DNA from: Bacteroidota bacterium
GTDB taxonomy: Bacteria > Bacteroidota > Bacteroidia > NS11-12g > UBA9320
Length of the DNA stretch: 14,432 bases
NCBI GenBank assembly: GCA_003485825.1
Contig: DNHN01000334.1
Span: 1-14,432 of the forward strand
Direction of reading: 5' to 3'
A program made the translations under genes and the position numbers. Positions 1 through 6,914 of the stretch are shown in pieces; the first letter of the stretch is position 1; every line of letters starts with the position of its first letter. Under the pieces are notes generated by a model. That model worked only from the letters and a program-made list of their open reading frames with translations. It did not search any database and was not told the DNA's origin.

Positions 1-1259
1 ATTTCCCATTCATTGTGGCATTCTTCACCATTCATAGTGACCATAGGGTAGAGGGCTGCTCCGCAAGAAAATCCTAGTTTTTCAGCATTTTCTATGGCTT
101 TCTGTAAGTGCTTATATCTATATATCAGAAGATTACGTGCTACTTCAGGTTTTGCTGTGGCTTGGTAAAAGGGTAAGCAATATGCCTCTGTATCCCAATA
201 GGTACTACCTCCGTATTTTTCTCCTGTGAAACCTTTCGGTCCTATGTTTAGTCTTTCGTCTTCACCAGAGTAGGTACAGTTTAGCTGGAATATACTGAAT
301 CTTGCTGCTTGCTGAGCAGATACGTCACCTTCTATAATGATATCACTTGCTTCCCACTTAGAGGCCCAAGCTGCAGCATGTTCTGATTTCAGCTCATTAA
401 AGTCTCGTTTGCAGTTTGTACGGCAGTTCTCTCTGGCAGCCGTTTCAAGGTCTGCTTTTTTTACATCCAGACTAGAAAGTATGGTTGCTCTTTTGTCAAT
501 GACTATTTCTTGTCCTTTTTTGGCTATAAAATCTGCAGTTATTTTAGCCGATTTTGATTTTGTTTTTCGTTCACTAAAGGGAATGTCTTTATCATTTTTG
601 GTAAGAGAAGTGTAGGTCTGTACAGCGACTTGAAACTCTGTTTTCTTTGTCTCAGTGATCAGTAAGCAGCTATTGTCTTTAGCTTTTGATACTAAACCCT
701 TCCAAAATTTTTGGTTGTAGTTGGAATCTTCATTTTTGATTTTTCCATCGATGTATGAAGATATCCTTAGATCGGCATCTTTGTCTAATGTAAATGAGTA
801 TTTAAAAGCTGCTTGCTTGCTATTATGCAAACTGCAAAAACGATCTATATGAGCAGTCACAGTTACTCCATTCTGCATAGTAGCTTTGAATGATCTAGAG
901 AGTACCCCAGCTTTCATATCGAGCGTTCGAGTAAACTCATGTACTTTGCAGCGGGAGAGGTCTAGCGAATACCCATTGATGCGAATATTTAAACGCATCC
1001 AGTTTGGGGCATTTAGTACTTTGGCAAAGTATTCTGGGTATCCATTTTTCCACCAACCTACTCTAGTCTTATCAGGATAGTATACACCTGCTACGTAATT
1101 CCCTGGCAGAGAATCTCCGCTGTATTTTTCTTCGAAATTAGCACGTTGGCCAAATTTCCCGTTACCTATGCTGAAGATACTTTCTGATACCCTATTGAGT
1201 TTTGGGTCAAAACCTTCTTCAATTATATGCCATGGATGGTGCTTGATATAGTCTTTCAT
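1..1259 (-). CDS. Maltose phosphorylase, GH65 family (N-terminal part; gene runs off the left edge)
   Basis: GH65 phosphorylases split maltose with inorganic phosphate into glucose and beta-glucose-1-phosphate in the cytoplasm. The visible 419 codons start at ATG 1259 (MKDYIKHHPWHIIEEGFDP). Residues up to about 270 fit the N-terminal beta-sandwich domain. The (alpha/alpha)6 catalytic domain follows with the conserved YGGSTYWDTEAY stretch at about 349-360 (Trp355-Asp356, substrate site) and GEECHNEWE at 411-419, where the window ends. The family's general-acid glutamate is expected in this HNEWE motif. Full-length family members have about 750-780 residues, so roughly 350 are missing. It lies 12 bases after pgmB on the same strand, so it is very likely the last visible gene of the kinase-pgmB-phosphorylase operon. 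Other GH65 specificities (trehalose, kojibiose) are possible from sequence alone; the starch context favours maltose. Confidence 0.93.
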   Translation of the reverse strand, partial: MKDYIKHHPWHIIEEGFDPKLNRVSESIFSIGNGKFGQRANFEEKYSGDSLPGNYVAGVYYPDKTRVGWWKNGYPEYFAKVLNAPNWMRLNIRINGYSLDLSRCKVHEFTRTLDMKAGVLSRSFKATMQNGVTVTAHIDRFCSLHNSKQAAFKYSFTLDKDADLRISSYIDGKIKNEDSNYNQKFWKGLVSKAKDNSCLLITETKKTEFQVAVQTYTSLTKNDKDIPFSERKTKSKSAKITADFIAKKGQEIVIDKRATILSSLDVKKADLETAARENCRTNCKRDFNELKSEHAAAWASKWEASDIIIEGDVSAQQAARFSIFQLNCTYSGEDERLNIGPKGFTGEKYGGSTYWDTEAYCLPFYQATAKPEVARNLLIYRYKHLQKAIENAEKLGFSCGAALYPMVTMNGEECHNEWE

Positions 1260-1271
1260 ATACTAAATAAT

Positions 1272-1925
1272 TTAAGAAAACAGGCTCTTGAATTTCTCCA
1301 AATCTGCGTCTGCCCAACTATTCATCTGCATATGTGCTCCTTTTATCCCTTTATCGTCGCCATACAGTACACTTTTCATTCCTGCTTTTTTAGCAGCTGT
1401 GAGTCCTGCTTGTGAGTCTTCTATCACCAAACATTCACTAGGTTCACACTGTAATTTTTCTGCTGCTAATAGAAAAATGTCTGGCTCTGGCTTCGAGTTT
1501 TCAGTCATTCCGCCGTCTACTATAGCATGAAATGCCAATACCAGATCTAGCTTGTCTATAATGCGTATCGCATTTCTGCTACTCGAACCTATAGCTACTT
1601 TTATACCTTGTGCTTTGGCTAGTTTATTAAATTCTCTAAATCCAGGAAATGCTTCCTCAGGGGTCATCTTATCGATAAACTCAAGGTACATGTGATTTTT
1701 TTGAACAAGCAGATTTTGTTTTTCTGCTTCTGAGATACGTGCTCCGCTCCATTTAAGGATTTTGTCCAGAGACTCTTTCCTTCCAACACCTTTAAGCTTC
1801 ATATTCTGCTTTTCGGTGAGTGTATAGTCTAATTGACTTCCTACCCATTTCCAGCTATGGTAGTGGTATTTGGCGGTATCAGTGATTACACCGTCTAGGT
1901 CATAAATACACGCTTTAAGGCTCAT
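1272..1925 (-). CDS. pgmB: Beta-phosphoglucomutase (HAD superfamily)
   Basis: Converts beta-glucose-1-phosphate into glucose-6-phosphate in the cytoplasm, taking the product of the adjacent maltose phosphorylase into glycolysis. The 217 residues match the usual family length. HAD motif I is YDLDGVITDT, with nucleophile Asp9 and acid/base Asp11. The cap domain carries the substrate loop LKGVGRKESL (Lys45, Arg49), motif II is GSSSRN (Ser114), motif III is SKPEPD (Lys145), and motif IV is VIEDSQAGL (Glu169-Asp170). From memory, these positions agree almost residue for residue with the well-studied Lactococcus enzyme, and the DLDGVITDTA start is typical of beta-PGM rather than general HAD phosphatases. 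Its ATG overlaps the stop of the upstream kinase gene by 4 bases, which suggests translational coupling. Confidence 0.96.
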   Translation of the reverse strand: MSLKACIYDLDGVITDTAKYHYHSWKWVGSQLDYTLTEKQNMKLKGVGRKESLDKILKWSGARISEAEKQNLLVQKNHMYLEFIDKMTPEEAFPGFREFNKLAKAQGIKVAIGSSSRNAIRIIDKLDLVLAFHAIVDGGMTENSKPEPDIFLLAAEKLQCEPSECLVIEDSQAGLTAAKKAGMKSVLYGDDKGIKGAHMQMNSWADADLEKFKSLFS

Positions 1926-2782
1926 AGGGTTACTTGTTTTTGGTTATAGTGATACATTGCTAAGGGCTCTACCGGACGTTTTTCTATTTTCCCTACGGTA
2001 AAATTATGCTTTCTTCCTACTTCTTCCAACACATCTTGAAAATAATATGCAACAGAACCAACAAAGTTTACGGGTACTTCCGTGTAGTTATCGTAGCACA
2101 GTACATGGATTTCGGCAAATCGTGATAAACCATCAAACATCATCTTTTTGAAATAGGGGTGGTCTCTGTGATCACTTACAAAAGGCATGAAGCTTGCTAG
2201 ATAGACGTTAGGGTTTTCTTTTTTATGCACTGCCTCAAAGATGCCTTCTTTACTTAAATCATATTTTTCCTGAAAGGCCTCGGCCAGCTCTATGGGCATA
2301 CGTTTATAGAGCCACTCGGAGAGCATTATTTTGCCGAAAAATGATCCACTTCCTTCGTCACCTAGAATGTATCCCAATGCAGGTACTTCTTCATGCTCTT
2401 TACTTCCGTCAAAGTAACAAGAATTTGAACCTGTACCAATTATGCAGGTAATTCCTATTTCACCTTGAGAAGTAGCTAGAGCTGCTCCAGTAAGGTCATG
2501 ATCCACTATCACTTTCGTGGCTTTGTCAAAGTAAGTTGCCAGTCCCTTTTGGATGATGGCGTTACGATCGGCACTAGAGCATCCTGCACCGTAGAAGTAA
2601 ACTTCTTCTATGGTATTCTTTATGGTGTTAAACAATTCGTTTTCTCTCAGTTTAGAAATTACGAGCTCGGAAGTATGAAAAAAAGGGTTGAAACCCATGG
2701 TATAGGTATGCTGTTGATTACCCTTCGCGTCTATCGCTATCCAATCACACTTGGTTGACCCACTATCTGCCACTAAAATCAT
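1922..2782 (-). CDS. BadF/BadG/BcrA/BcrD-family sugar kinase (annotated relatives: N-acetylglucosamine kinase); probable glucokinase role
   Basis: An ASKHA-fold ATP-dependent kinase of 286 residues. Visible motifs are the phosphate-1 loop ADSGSTKCDW (5-14), FYGAGC (63-68), VDHDLTGAA (93-101) with a candidate catalytic Asp at 94 or 96, the phosphate-2 loop IIGTGSNS (114-121), and GYILGDEGSGS (137-147). These are typical of bacterial proteins named N-acetylglucosamine kinase in the BadF group. Nothing else here concerns amino sugars: the gene is first in an operon with pgmB (4-base overlap) and maltose phosphorylase. That pathway releases one unphosphorylated glucose per maltose, and no ROK-type or classical glucokinase is in the window, so I infer that this enzyme phosphorylates glucose. 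The family call is firm and the substrate is inferred. Its promoter region contains the 2808-2832 operator. Confidence 0.88.
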   Translation of the reverse strand: MILVADSGSTKCDWIAIDAKGNQQHTYTMGFNPFFHTSELVISKLRENELFNTIKNTIEEVYFYGAGCSSADRNAIIQKGLATYFDKATKVIVDHDLTGAALATSQGEIGITCIIGTGSNSCYFDGSKEHEEVPALGYILGDEGSGSFFGKIMLSEWLYKRMPIELAEAFQEKYDLSKEGIFEAVHKKENPNVYLASFMPFVSDHRDHPYFKKMMFDGLSRFAEIHVLCYDNYTEVPVNFVGSVAYYFQDVLEEVGRKHNFTVGKIEKRPVEPLAMYHYNQKQVTL

Positions 2783-2804
2783 CTGTATATTAATTATTTA
2801 CGAG

Positions 2805-2812
2805 CAAACTTA
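2805..2812 (-). promoter_or_regulatory. Candidate -7 element of the kinase-pgmB-phosphorylase operon
   Basis: Read on the minus strand this is TAAGTTTG, a full match to the Bacteroidota -7 consensus TANNTTTG, lying 22 bases upstream of the kinase ATG. No good -33 TTTG sits 19 bases upstream; only a T-rich run is there. The putative regulator site at 2808-2832 overlaps this element and fills the spacer, a layout that fits repression by blocking polymerase. Confidence 0.5.
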
Positions 2813-2832
2813 GTGTAAAATTTACACTTTGA
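2808..2832. promoter_or_regulatory. Operator site 1 (putative binding site of the NUDIX-type regulator)
   Basis: Left arm ACTTAGTGT (2808-2816), 7-base spacer AAAATTT and right arm ACACTTTGA (2824-2832). The core 2812-2828 is a perfect 17-base inverted repeat (AGTGTAAA, one base, TTTACACT). It sits in the 99-base gap between the divergently transcribed kinase operon and the regulator gene. The left arm and the spacing recur exactly at 11403 and 11582. The position suggests control of the catabolic operon and autoregulation of the regulator-permease operon. Binding by this regulator is inferred. Confidence 0.75.
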
Positions 2833-2881
2833 AAAAAATAGCTAATTTTACCCCTCTAAAAATATAAAAGAGCCTTATCAT

Positions 2882-3628
2882 ATGAATGAAAATATGCAGA
2901 ATCAGACTAATCCAAACGTATCCGTAGATTGTGTTGTTTTTGGGTTTGATGGCTCTGAGCTTAAGGTTCTCCTATTGCAGCGTGATCTTCGTGATAATTT
3001 AGATTTAGATGATGATACGCTAGTACTACCCGGGGATCTAATAGTAGATGATGAAGACCTAAGCGAGGCAGCAACTCGTATTTTAAAGGGGCTCACTGGA
3101 CTTAAAAATATTTTTTTAGAACAAATAGGTGCCTTTGGTAATCCGAGTAGGCTAAGTAAAGAAAAGGATAGAGTTTGGTTAGAGGCTATTCGTCAAAATC
3201 CTGAAGCTCGCGTAATCACTATAGGTTACTTTGCTTTAATTAATATTAAAAACTACAAAATAAAACCAGCTGGATTTGCTAAGCACGTCACATGGTCTGA
3301 CTACCATCATGTCAGTGACCTAGGTTTTGATCACAATGAAATAGTGGATGCTGCTAAACAGAAGCTAAGAGATAAGTTATACAGAGAGCCTGTCGGTTTT
3401 GAACTACTGCCACGGAAGTTTTCTCTTCATCAATTATATACGCTGTATAGCGAGATAATGGATGCGGAGATAGACCGACGTAACTTTAGAAGAAGGATGC
3501 TTAAGACTGGTTTTCTTAAAGAAACAGATGAATTTCAGGAAGGAGTGCCCCACAAGCCCGCTAAGCTATACACTTTTGTAAAAAAAGAATTTGATAACGT
3601 AAGCAAAACCAATTTTAAATTTTATTAA
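2882..3628 (+). CDS. NUDIX-domain winged-helix transcriptional regulator (NrtR/AraR-like), probable maltose/starch regulon regulator
   Basis: A 248-residue protein with an N-terminal NUDIX-like sensor domain (about 14-150) and a C-terminal winged-helix DNA-binding domain (about 170-235). The latter contains the family-typical stretch FSLHQLYTLYSEI...DRRNFRRRML and ends in PAKLYTF. The NUDIX box region (LPGDLIVDDEDLSEAATRIL, from residue 49, then KGLTGL) keeps the flanking glycines, but the catalytic REUXEE core reads RILKGL. Hydrolysis is therefore unlikely and ligand sensing likely. Known relatives (NrtR; AraR of Bacteroides) sense an ADP-ribose-type or sugar ligand and bind palindromes. Here it lies between a maltose catabolic operon and a permease, and three matching palindromes occur in the locus, so I infer that it controls starch/maltose genes. 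A weak -7-like TAATTTTA lies at 2843-2850. The permease gene follows after one base. Confidence 0.9.
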   Translation: MNENMQNQTNPNVSVDCVVFGFDGSELKVLLLQRDLRDNLDLDDDTLVLPGDLIVDDEDLSEAATRILKGLTGLKNIFLEQIGAFGNPSRLSKEKDRVWLEAIRQNPEARVITIGYFALINIKNYKIKPAGFAKHVTWSDYHHVSDLGFDHNEIVDAAKQKLRDKLYREPVGFELLPRKFSLHQLYTLYSEIMDAEIDRRNFRRRMLKTGFLKETDEFQEGVPHKPAKLYTFVKKEFDNVSKTNFKFY

Positions 3629-3629
3629 G

Positions 3630-5021
3630 ATGAATAATAGAAAACCACGTCTAAGTTTTTGGCAGATATGGAATATGAGTTTTGGATTCCTTGGAATCCA
3701 ATTTGGTTTTGCTCTACAAGGAGGATTCATGTCTCGTATTTTTCAGACGCTAGGAGCAGAGCCTCACGATATTCCTGGCCTTTGGTTGGCAGCACCATTA
3801 GCCGGACTTATCGTACAACCAATTATTGGATATATGAGTGACCGTACCTGGAGCACACGCTATGGACGCAGAAAACCTTATTTTCTAATAGGGGCGATAC
3901 TTGCATCTATCGCTCTTTTTTATATGCCACACTCGCCTATACTTTGGGTAGCAGCTGGTAGTTTGTTAATTCTGGATGCTTCCATTAATATTAGTATGGA
4001 GCCCTTCAGAGCTTTGGTAGCTGACAAGTTGGATGAGTCTCAGCGTTCATATGGGTTTATGGTGCAGACACTTATCATAGGCATAGGAACATGGGTAGCT
4101 AGCCAGCTTCCATTAGTACTCACTAAGATGGGAGTGAGCAATGAAGCTGCTGATACAATGATACCAGATAATGTTAAGTATGCATTTGCCATAGGAGCAT
4201 TGGTGTTTTTATCGAGTATATTGTATACCATATTCACTACGAAGGAATATCCTCCGGATGATTTAGAGGAGTTTGAAAAAGAAAAACAAGAGTCTGCAGG
4301 ATTTGTAAATGCTTCCAAGGAGATAATTCAGAATATCCTAGAGATGCCGCTTACGATGAAGAAGCTTGGGGTGGTTCAGTTTTTCTCTTGGTTTGCCTTC
4401 TTCACGATGTGGAGCATGGCTACACCCGCACTTACGGAACATGTTTTTGATTCTCCTAAGCCAAATTTAGAGTTAGTCAACCAACAAAATATAGCAGAGA
4501 TGCAAAGCTATAAACTAGCTGATGCTAGTTTTAATGATGCTGCAGATCTAGTAGGCTCAGCAATGGGTACATATGGTTTAAGTTCTATGGTATTTGCGCT
4601 ACTATTTGTTGTAATTACGAGTAGGTTTACGATCAATAGAAAACTGGTACATATGGGGAGTCTTATTATAGGTGGACTAGGTTTTGTGCTTATGTACTAC
4701 TCGTCCAGTCAGCAAATGCTGCACGTCTGCTTTGCCCTAATTGGAATATCTTGGGGAAGTATACTCTCATTGCCGTATGCGATGCTAAGTAGCTCTATAG
4801 ACCCCAAAAAAATGGGGATATTTATGGGGTTGTTTAATATGTTTATTGTTATACCTCAGATAGTAGCAGCGCTAGGTGGGATAAACATACTCTCGGAGAC
4901 GATATTTGGCTCCGCCACTATAAACAGAATGTTGTTAGCTGGGTCATGTTTGATACTTGCAGGTCTTAGTAATTTGCTTATTACCAATAAAAAAGCAATC
5001 CGTTTTCAAGCAGAAGAGTAA
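3630..5021 (+). CDS. MFS sugar permease, SLC45/GPH-type (probable maltose/maltodextrin importer)
   Basis: A 463-residue inner-membrane protein with about 12 hydrophobic segments. Family marks include the start WQIWNMSFGFLGIQFGFALQ (11-30) and the loop 2-3 signature GYMSDRTWSTRYGRRKPYF (67-85). Also visible are DASINISMEPFRALVADKL (116-134), an acidic/basic central cytoplasmic loop (about 203-240) and a hydrophilic insert in the second half (about 272-306). This pattern is that of SLC45-like sucrose/maltose permeases in Bacteroidota polysaccharide loci. It probably moves maltose or short maltodextrins from the periplasm, after SusC-mediated uptake, to the cytoplasmic phosphorylase. The ATG lies one base after the regulator stop, so the two genes are co-transcribed. 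The exact substrate and energy coupling (probably proton symport) are inferred. No clear terminator was seen just downstream. Confidence 0.9.
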   Translation: MNNRKPRLSFWQIWNMSFGFLGIQFGFALQGGFMSRIFQTLGAEPHDIPGLWLAAPLAGLIVQPIIGYMSDRTWSTRYGRRKPYFLIGAILASIALFYMPHSPILWVAAGSLLILDASINISMEPFRALVADKLDESQRSYGFMVQTLIIGIGTWVASQLPLVLTKMGVSNEAADTMIPDNVKYAFAIGALVFLSSILYTIFTTKEYPPDDLEEFEKEKQESAGFVNASKEIIQNILEMPLTMKKLGVVQFFSWFAFFTMWSMATPALTEHVFDSPKPNLELVNQQNIAEMQSYKLADASFNDAADLVGSAMGTYGLSSMVFALLFVVITSRFTINRKLVHMGSLIIGGLGFVLMYYSSSQQMLHVCFALIGISWGSILSLPYAMLSSSIDPKKMGIFMGLFNMFIVIPQIVAALGGINILSETIFGSATINRMLLAGSCLILAGLSNLLITNKKAIRFQAEE

Positions 5022-5600
5022 ATGCTACTTCTCGCTGTATAGTTTTTTAGTGTCGGGATTCCAACCTTCAATGATTAGTTTCTTCCAGTGAAGTGTTCAG
5101 ACATGGCTGATTACGCTATGTCAAACGCTAAAAGATGCAAGGGTATTTAAGGGTAGGAGAAAGGACCGTACATTTTATGAATGATGAAAGTGGTAATTGT
5201 TGCTCTCTTTTCGACTGTTAAATTTTAACAATAATGAAAAAGAATCATTTCTAGGCAAGAAGCCGTTTCTTTATCTGGTTTGTAGTTGGTACCTCATCCA
5301 TAATAGATTTGGGTTGAAGAAAAACAGGATATACACCTTCTTGAAATTTGGATTACTGTAGTGGTCCATTAGATAAGGGCGAAATTTGATTATCATCTGT
5401 ATGAGCTTAGATTCGGAAGGGATATATAGCACGCTATGTCTTCTTCAAAATGCCTTACCTATGTTATTTTATGAAAATCTGTGCGTCAAAAGAATAGCCG
5501 AGCTCAGGTTATTAGAAAGAGGGGTATTGATAATTTATGCTGTAGTAATGCTTCCTGTTTGTAGAAAGGTAACTAAATGGGTTTTTAAGTCTGGATGAAG
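5022..5600. other. Convergent intergenic stretch with no convincing gene; possible traces of decayed minus-strand coding
   Basis: About 580 bases lie between the ends of the permease gene (plus) and the susE/F-like gene (minus). No tRNA, repeat array or insertion-sequence end is recognisable. On the minus strand two short stretches read like protein ends. One is HWKKLIIEGWNPDTKKLYSEK in part, stopping near 5027-5029. The other reads EGVYPVFLQPKSIMDEVPTT and stops near 5252-5254, with the in-frame upstream stretch DDNQISPLSNGPLQ separated by a stop codon. They could be remnants of a dead gene or chance openings. A 70-codon plus-strand opening at 5386-5598 resembles no family I know and overlaps these traces. 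Confidence 0.3.
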
Positions 5601-5643
5601 AAAACAAAAAAAGGTCTCTATCGAAAATTTCGATAGAGACCTT
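5601..5643 (-). terminator. Intrinsic terminator of the susC-susD-susE/F operon
   Basis: The arms 5611-5626 (AAGGTCTCTATCGAAA) and 5628-5643 are perfect 16-base inverted copies around one central base, so the transcript can form a long hairpin with a small A/T loop. Read on the minus strand, the hairpin is followed by CCTTTTTTTGTTTT, a clear U-tract. It starts 25 bases after the stop of the susE/F-like gene. The plus-strand side has no T-run after the stem, so termination is mainly in the minus direction. Confidence 0.88.
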
Positions 5644-5668
5644 AATCTAGATTAGTTATTAATCTGTT

Positions 5669-6880
5669 TTATTTTTTAGTGAACGTAATGCTTTTAGTCT
5701 CAGCAGCTGCATCTATGATAAGTGCTATATCGTAAACTCCATCCGCTTTTGCTTGCATGTTTCCTCCATTATCTTGGATGTCTCCAGCATCAGGACCAGC
5801 TACTATGTCACTATAACCTTCGTTTATATCATCCCAAGTACCTTCAGTTCTTAGTTTGAAACCACCTGCAGAAGCTAATTCTACACCACTGTAATTCCAA
5901 GTATAGGTATCACCGTCTTTAGTTGGAGTAGTAGCAAAAAGCTCTCCATCCCAGTTTCCGTCTTTTACACCGTCACCAATAAGACCTACAGATACTGCAG
6001 AGTAATCTCTAGCAGGTAAGTCGCCAGTTTTAGTAAATACAGCAGTGTGACCAGAACCAGAAGTCCAAGTCATAGAAACATCATATACACCGCTACCGTC
6101 AGTGAAGTTTTCACCTCCGGCTACTAAAGCACCAGTGAAACCAGCACTTGCAACATCGTTACCAAAGTTCGTATTGAACTTAATACCTTTTTTACCGCTG
6201 CCTAAGTCTACAGTTGAGTCTATCTCTACTTTCCAACCACCTGAGTAACGGAATTTCCATTCGCCACCACTCATTTCAACACCAGAAAGACTCCAAGTCA
6301 TGGTAGTCATATCGAATGCAGGAGCATCAAATTTAGTGTCACTTGACCATCCACCTGGAGTAGACTGACCTATGAATCCCCACTCTACTGGTACTATAGC
6401 ACCTTTACCAGTTTCAGTGTCTATAACTACTTGGTATAGACCGTCGGCAGGCACAGTGAATTTAGCATCTGTCACAGCTATAGCACCTCTCTGGATGTCT
6501 ACCTGTGGCTCTTCGTTACCTCCCATAGCAGAAGCCCAGCTATCACCTGGTCCCCAAGTCGTACGTTCAGCTCCGGCAACTTGAATGATGTTTACACCAT
6601 CACCCGCTTTAAGAGCGGTGAAAATGCTAAGAAGTGTAGGTCGAGGATCTTGAGTCTCTGCATTCAGCACTTCGTTTCTAACAGGCTTCATAGTAGCCTT
6701 GATGTCGAATCCTGTAAAGGCTGATGAAGAACCTTGTATGTAGAAACCATCTTCTACAAGTTCATCTGTTCCTCCCGGAGTTACATCTTCATCTTCTTTA
6801 CAAGAGTTTAGCGTAATTACACCAAATAGTGCAGCTAAGATAGCTACTTTTTTAATTGAGTTTAAGAATAAATCTTTCAT
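5669..6880 (-). CDS. SusE/SusF-like outer-membrane starch-binding lipoprotein
   Basis: A 403-residue lipoprotein. The signal peptide ends at LNSC with lipidated Cys27, followed by KEDED, the acidic/lysine tail that in Bacteroidota directs lipoproteins to the cell surface. After an N-terminal domain (about 45-160) come two related beta-sandwich modules. The first begins WGFIGQSTPGGWSSDT (167) and has LSGVEMSGGEWKFRYSGGW (198-216). The second begins VGLIGDGVKDGNWDGE (298) and has YSGVELASAGGFKLRTEGTW (330-349). Such repeats, with exposed Trp and a GxFKxR core, are typical of SusE/SusF carbohydrate-binding modules. It has no catalytic motif and probably holds malto-oligosaccharides near SusCD. 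It is the last gene of the operon, 34 bases after susD, and is followed by the strong terminator. Length is near SusE (about 390) rather than SusF (about 485). Confidence 0.87.
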   Translation of the reverse strand: MKDLFLNSIKKVAILAALFGVITLNSCKEDEDVTPGGTDELVEDGFYIQGSSSAFTGFDIKATMKPVRNEVLNAETQDPRPTLLSIFTALKAGDGVNIIQVAGAERTTWGPGDSWASAMGGNEEPQVDIQRGAIAVTDAKFTVPADGLYQVVIDTETGKGAIVPVEWGFIGQSTPGGWSSDTKFDAPAFDMTTMTWSLSGVEMSGGEWKFRYSGGWKVEIDSTVDLGSGKKGIKFNTNFGNDVASAGFTGALVAGGENFTDGSGVYDVSMTWTSGSGHTAVFTKTGDLPARDYSAVSVGLIGDGVKDGNWDGELFATTPTKDGDTYTWNYSGVELASAGGFKLRTEGTWDDINEGYSDIVAGPDAGDIQDNGGNMQAKADGVYDIALIIDAAAETKSITFTKK

Positions 6881-6914
6881 TTTTGTTTGTGTTAATTGTT
6901 TATATATAAGTTAA

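Noticed and set aside
1288..1530. Plus-strand open frames over pgmB and the phosphorylase
   Set aside because: They are shadows of genes with complete catalytic motifs on the other strand.
5047..5054. TTAGTGTC, a half-site like the operator left arm, just after the permease gene
   Set aside because: The right arm ACACT is missing at the required 7-base spacing, and the position is at the end of a gene rather than near a promoter.
5386..5598. A 70-codon plus-strand open frame in the convergent gap
   Set aside because: It shows no recognisable family, signal peptide or promoter, overlaps protein-like traces on the other strand, and has a length expected by chance.
5644..5653. AATCTAGATT, a 10-base perfect palindrome next to the terminator
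   Set aside because: It is short and AT-rich, lies between the stop codon and the terminator, and such palindromes are frequent by chance.
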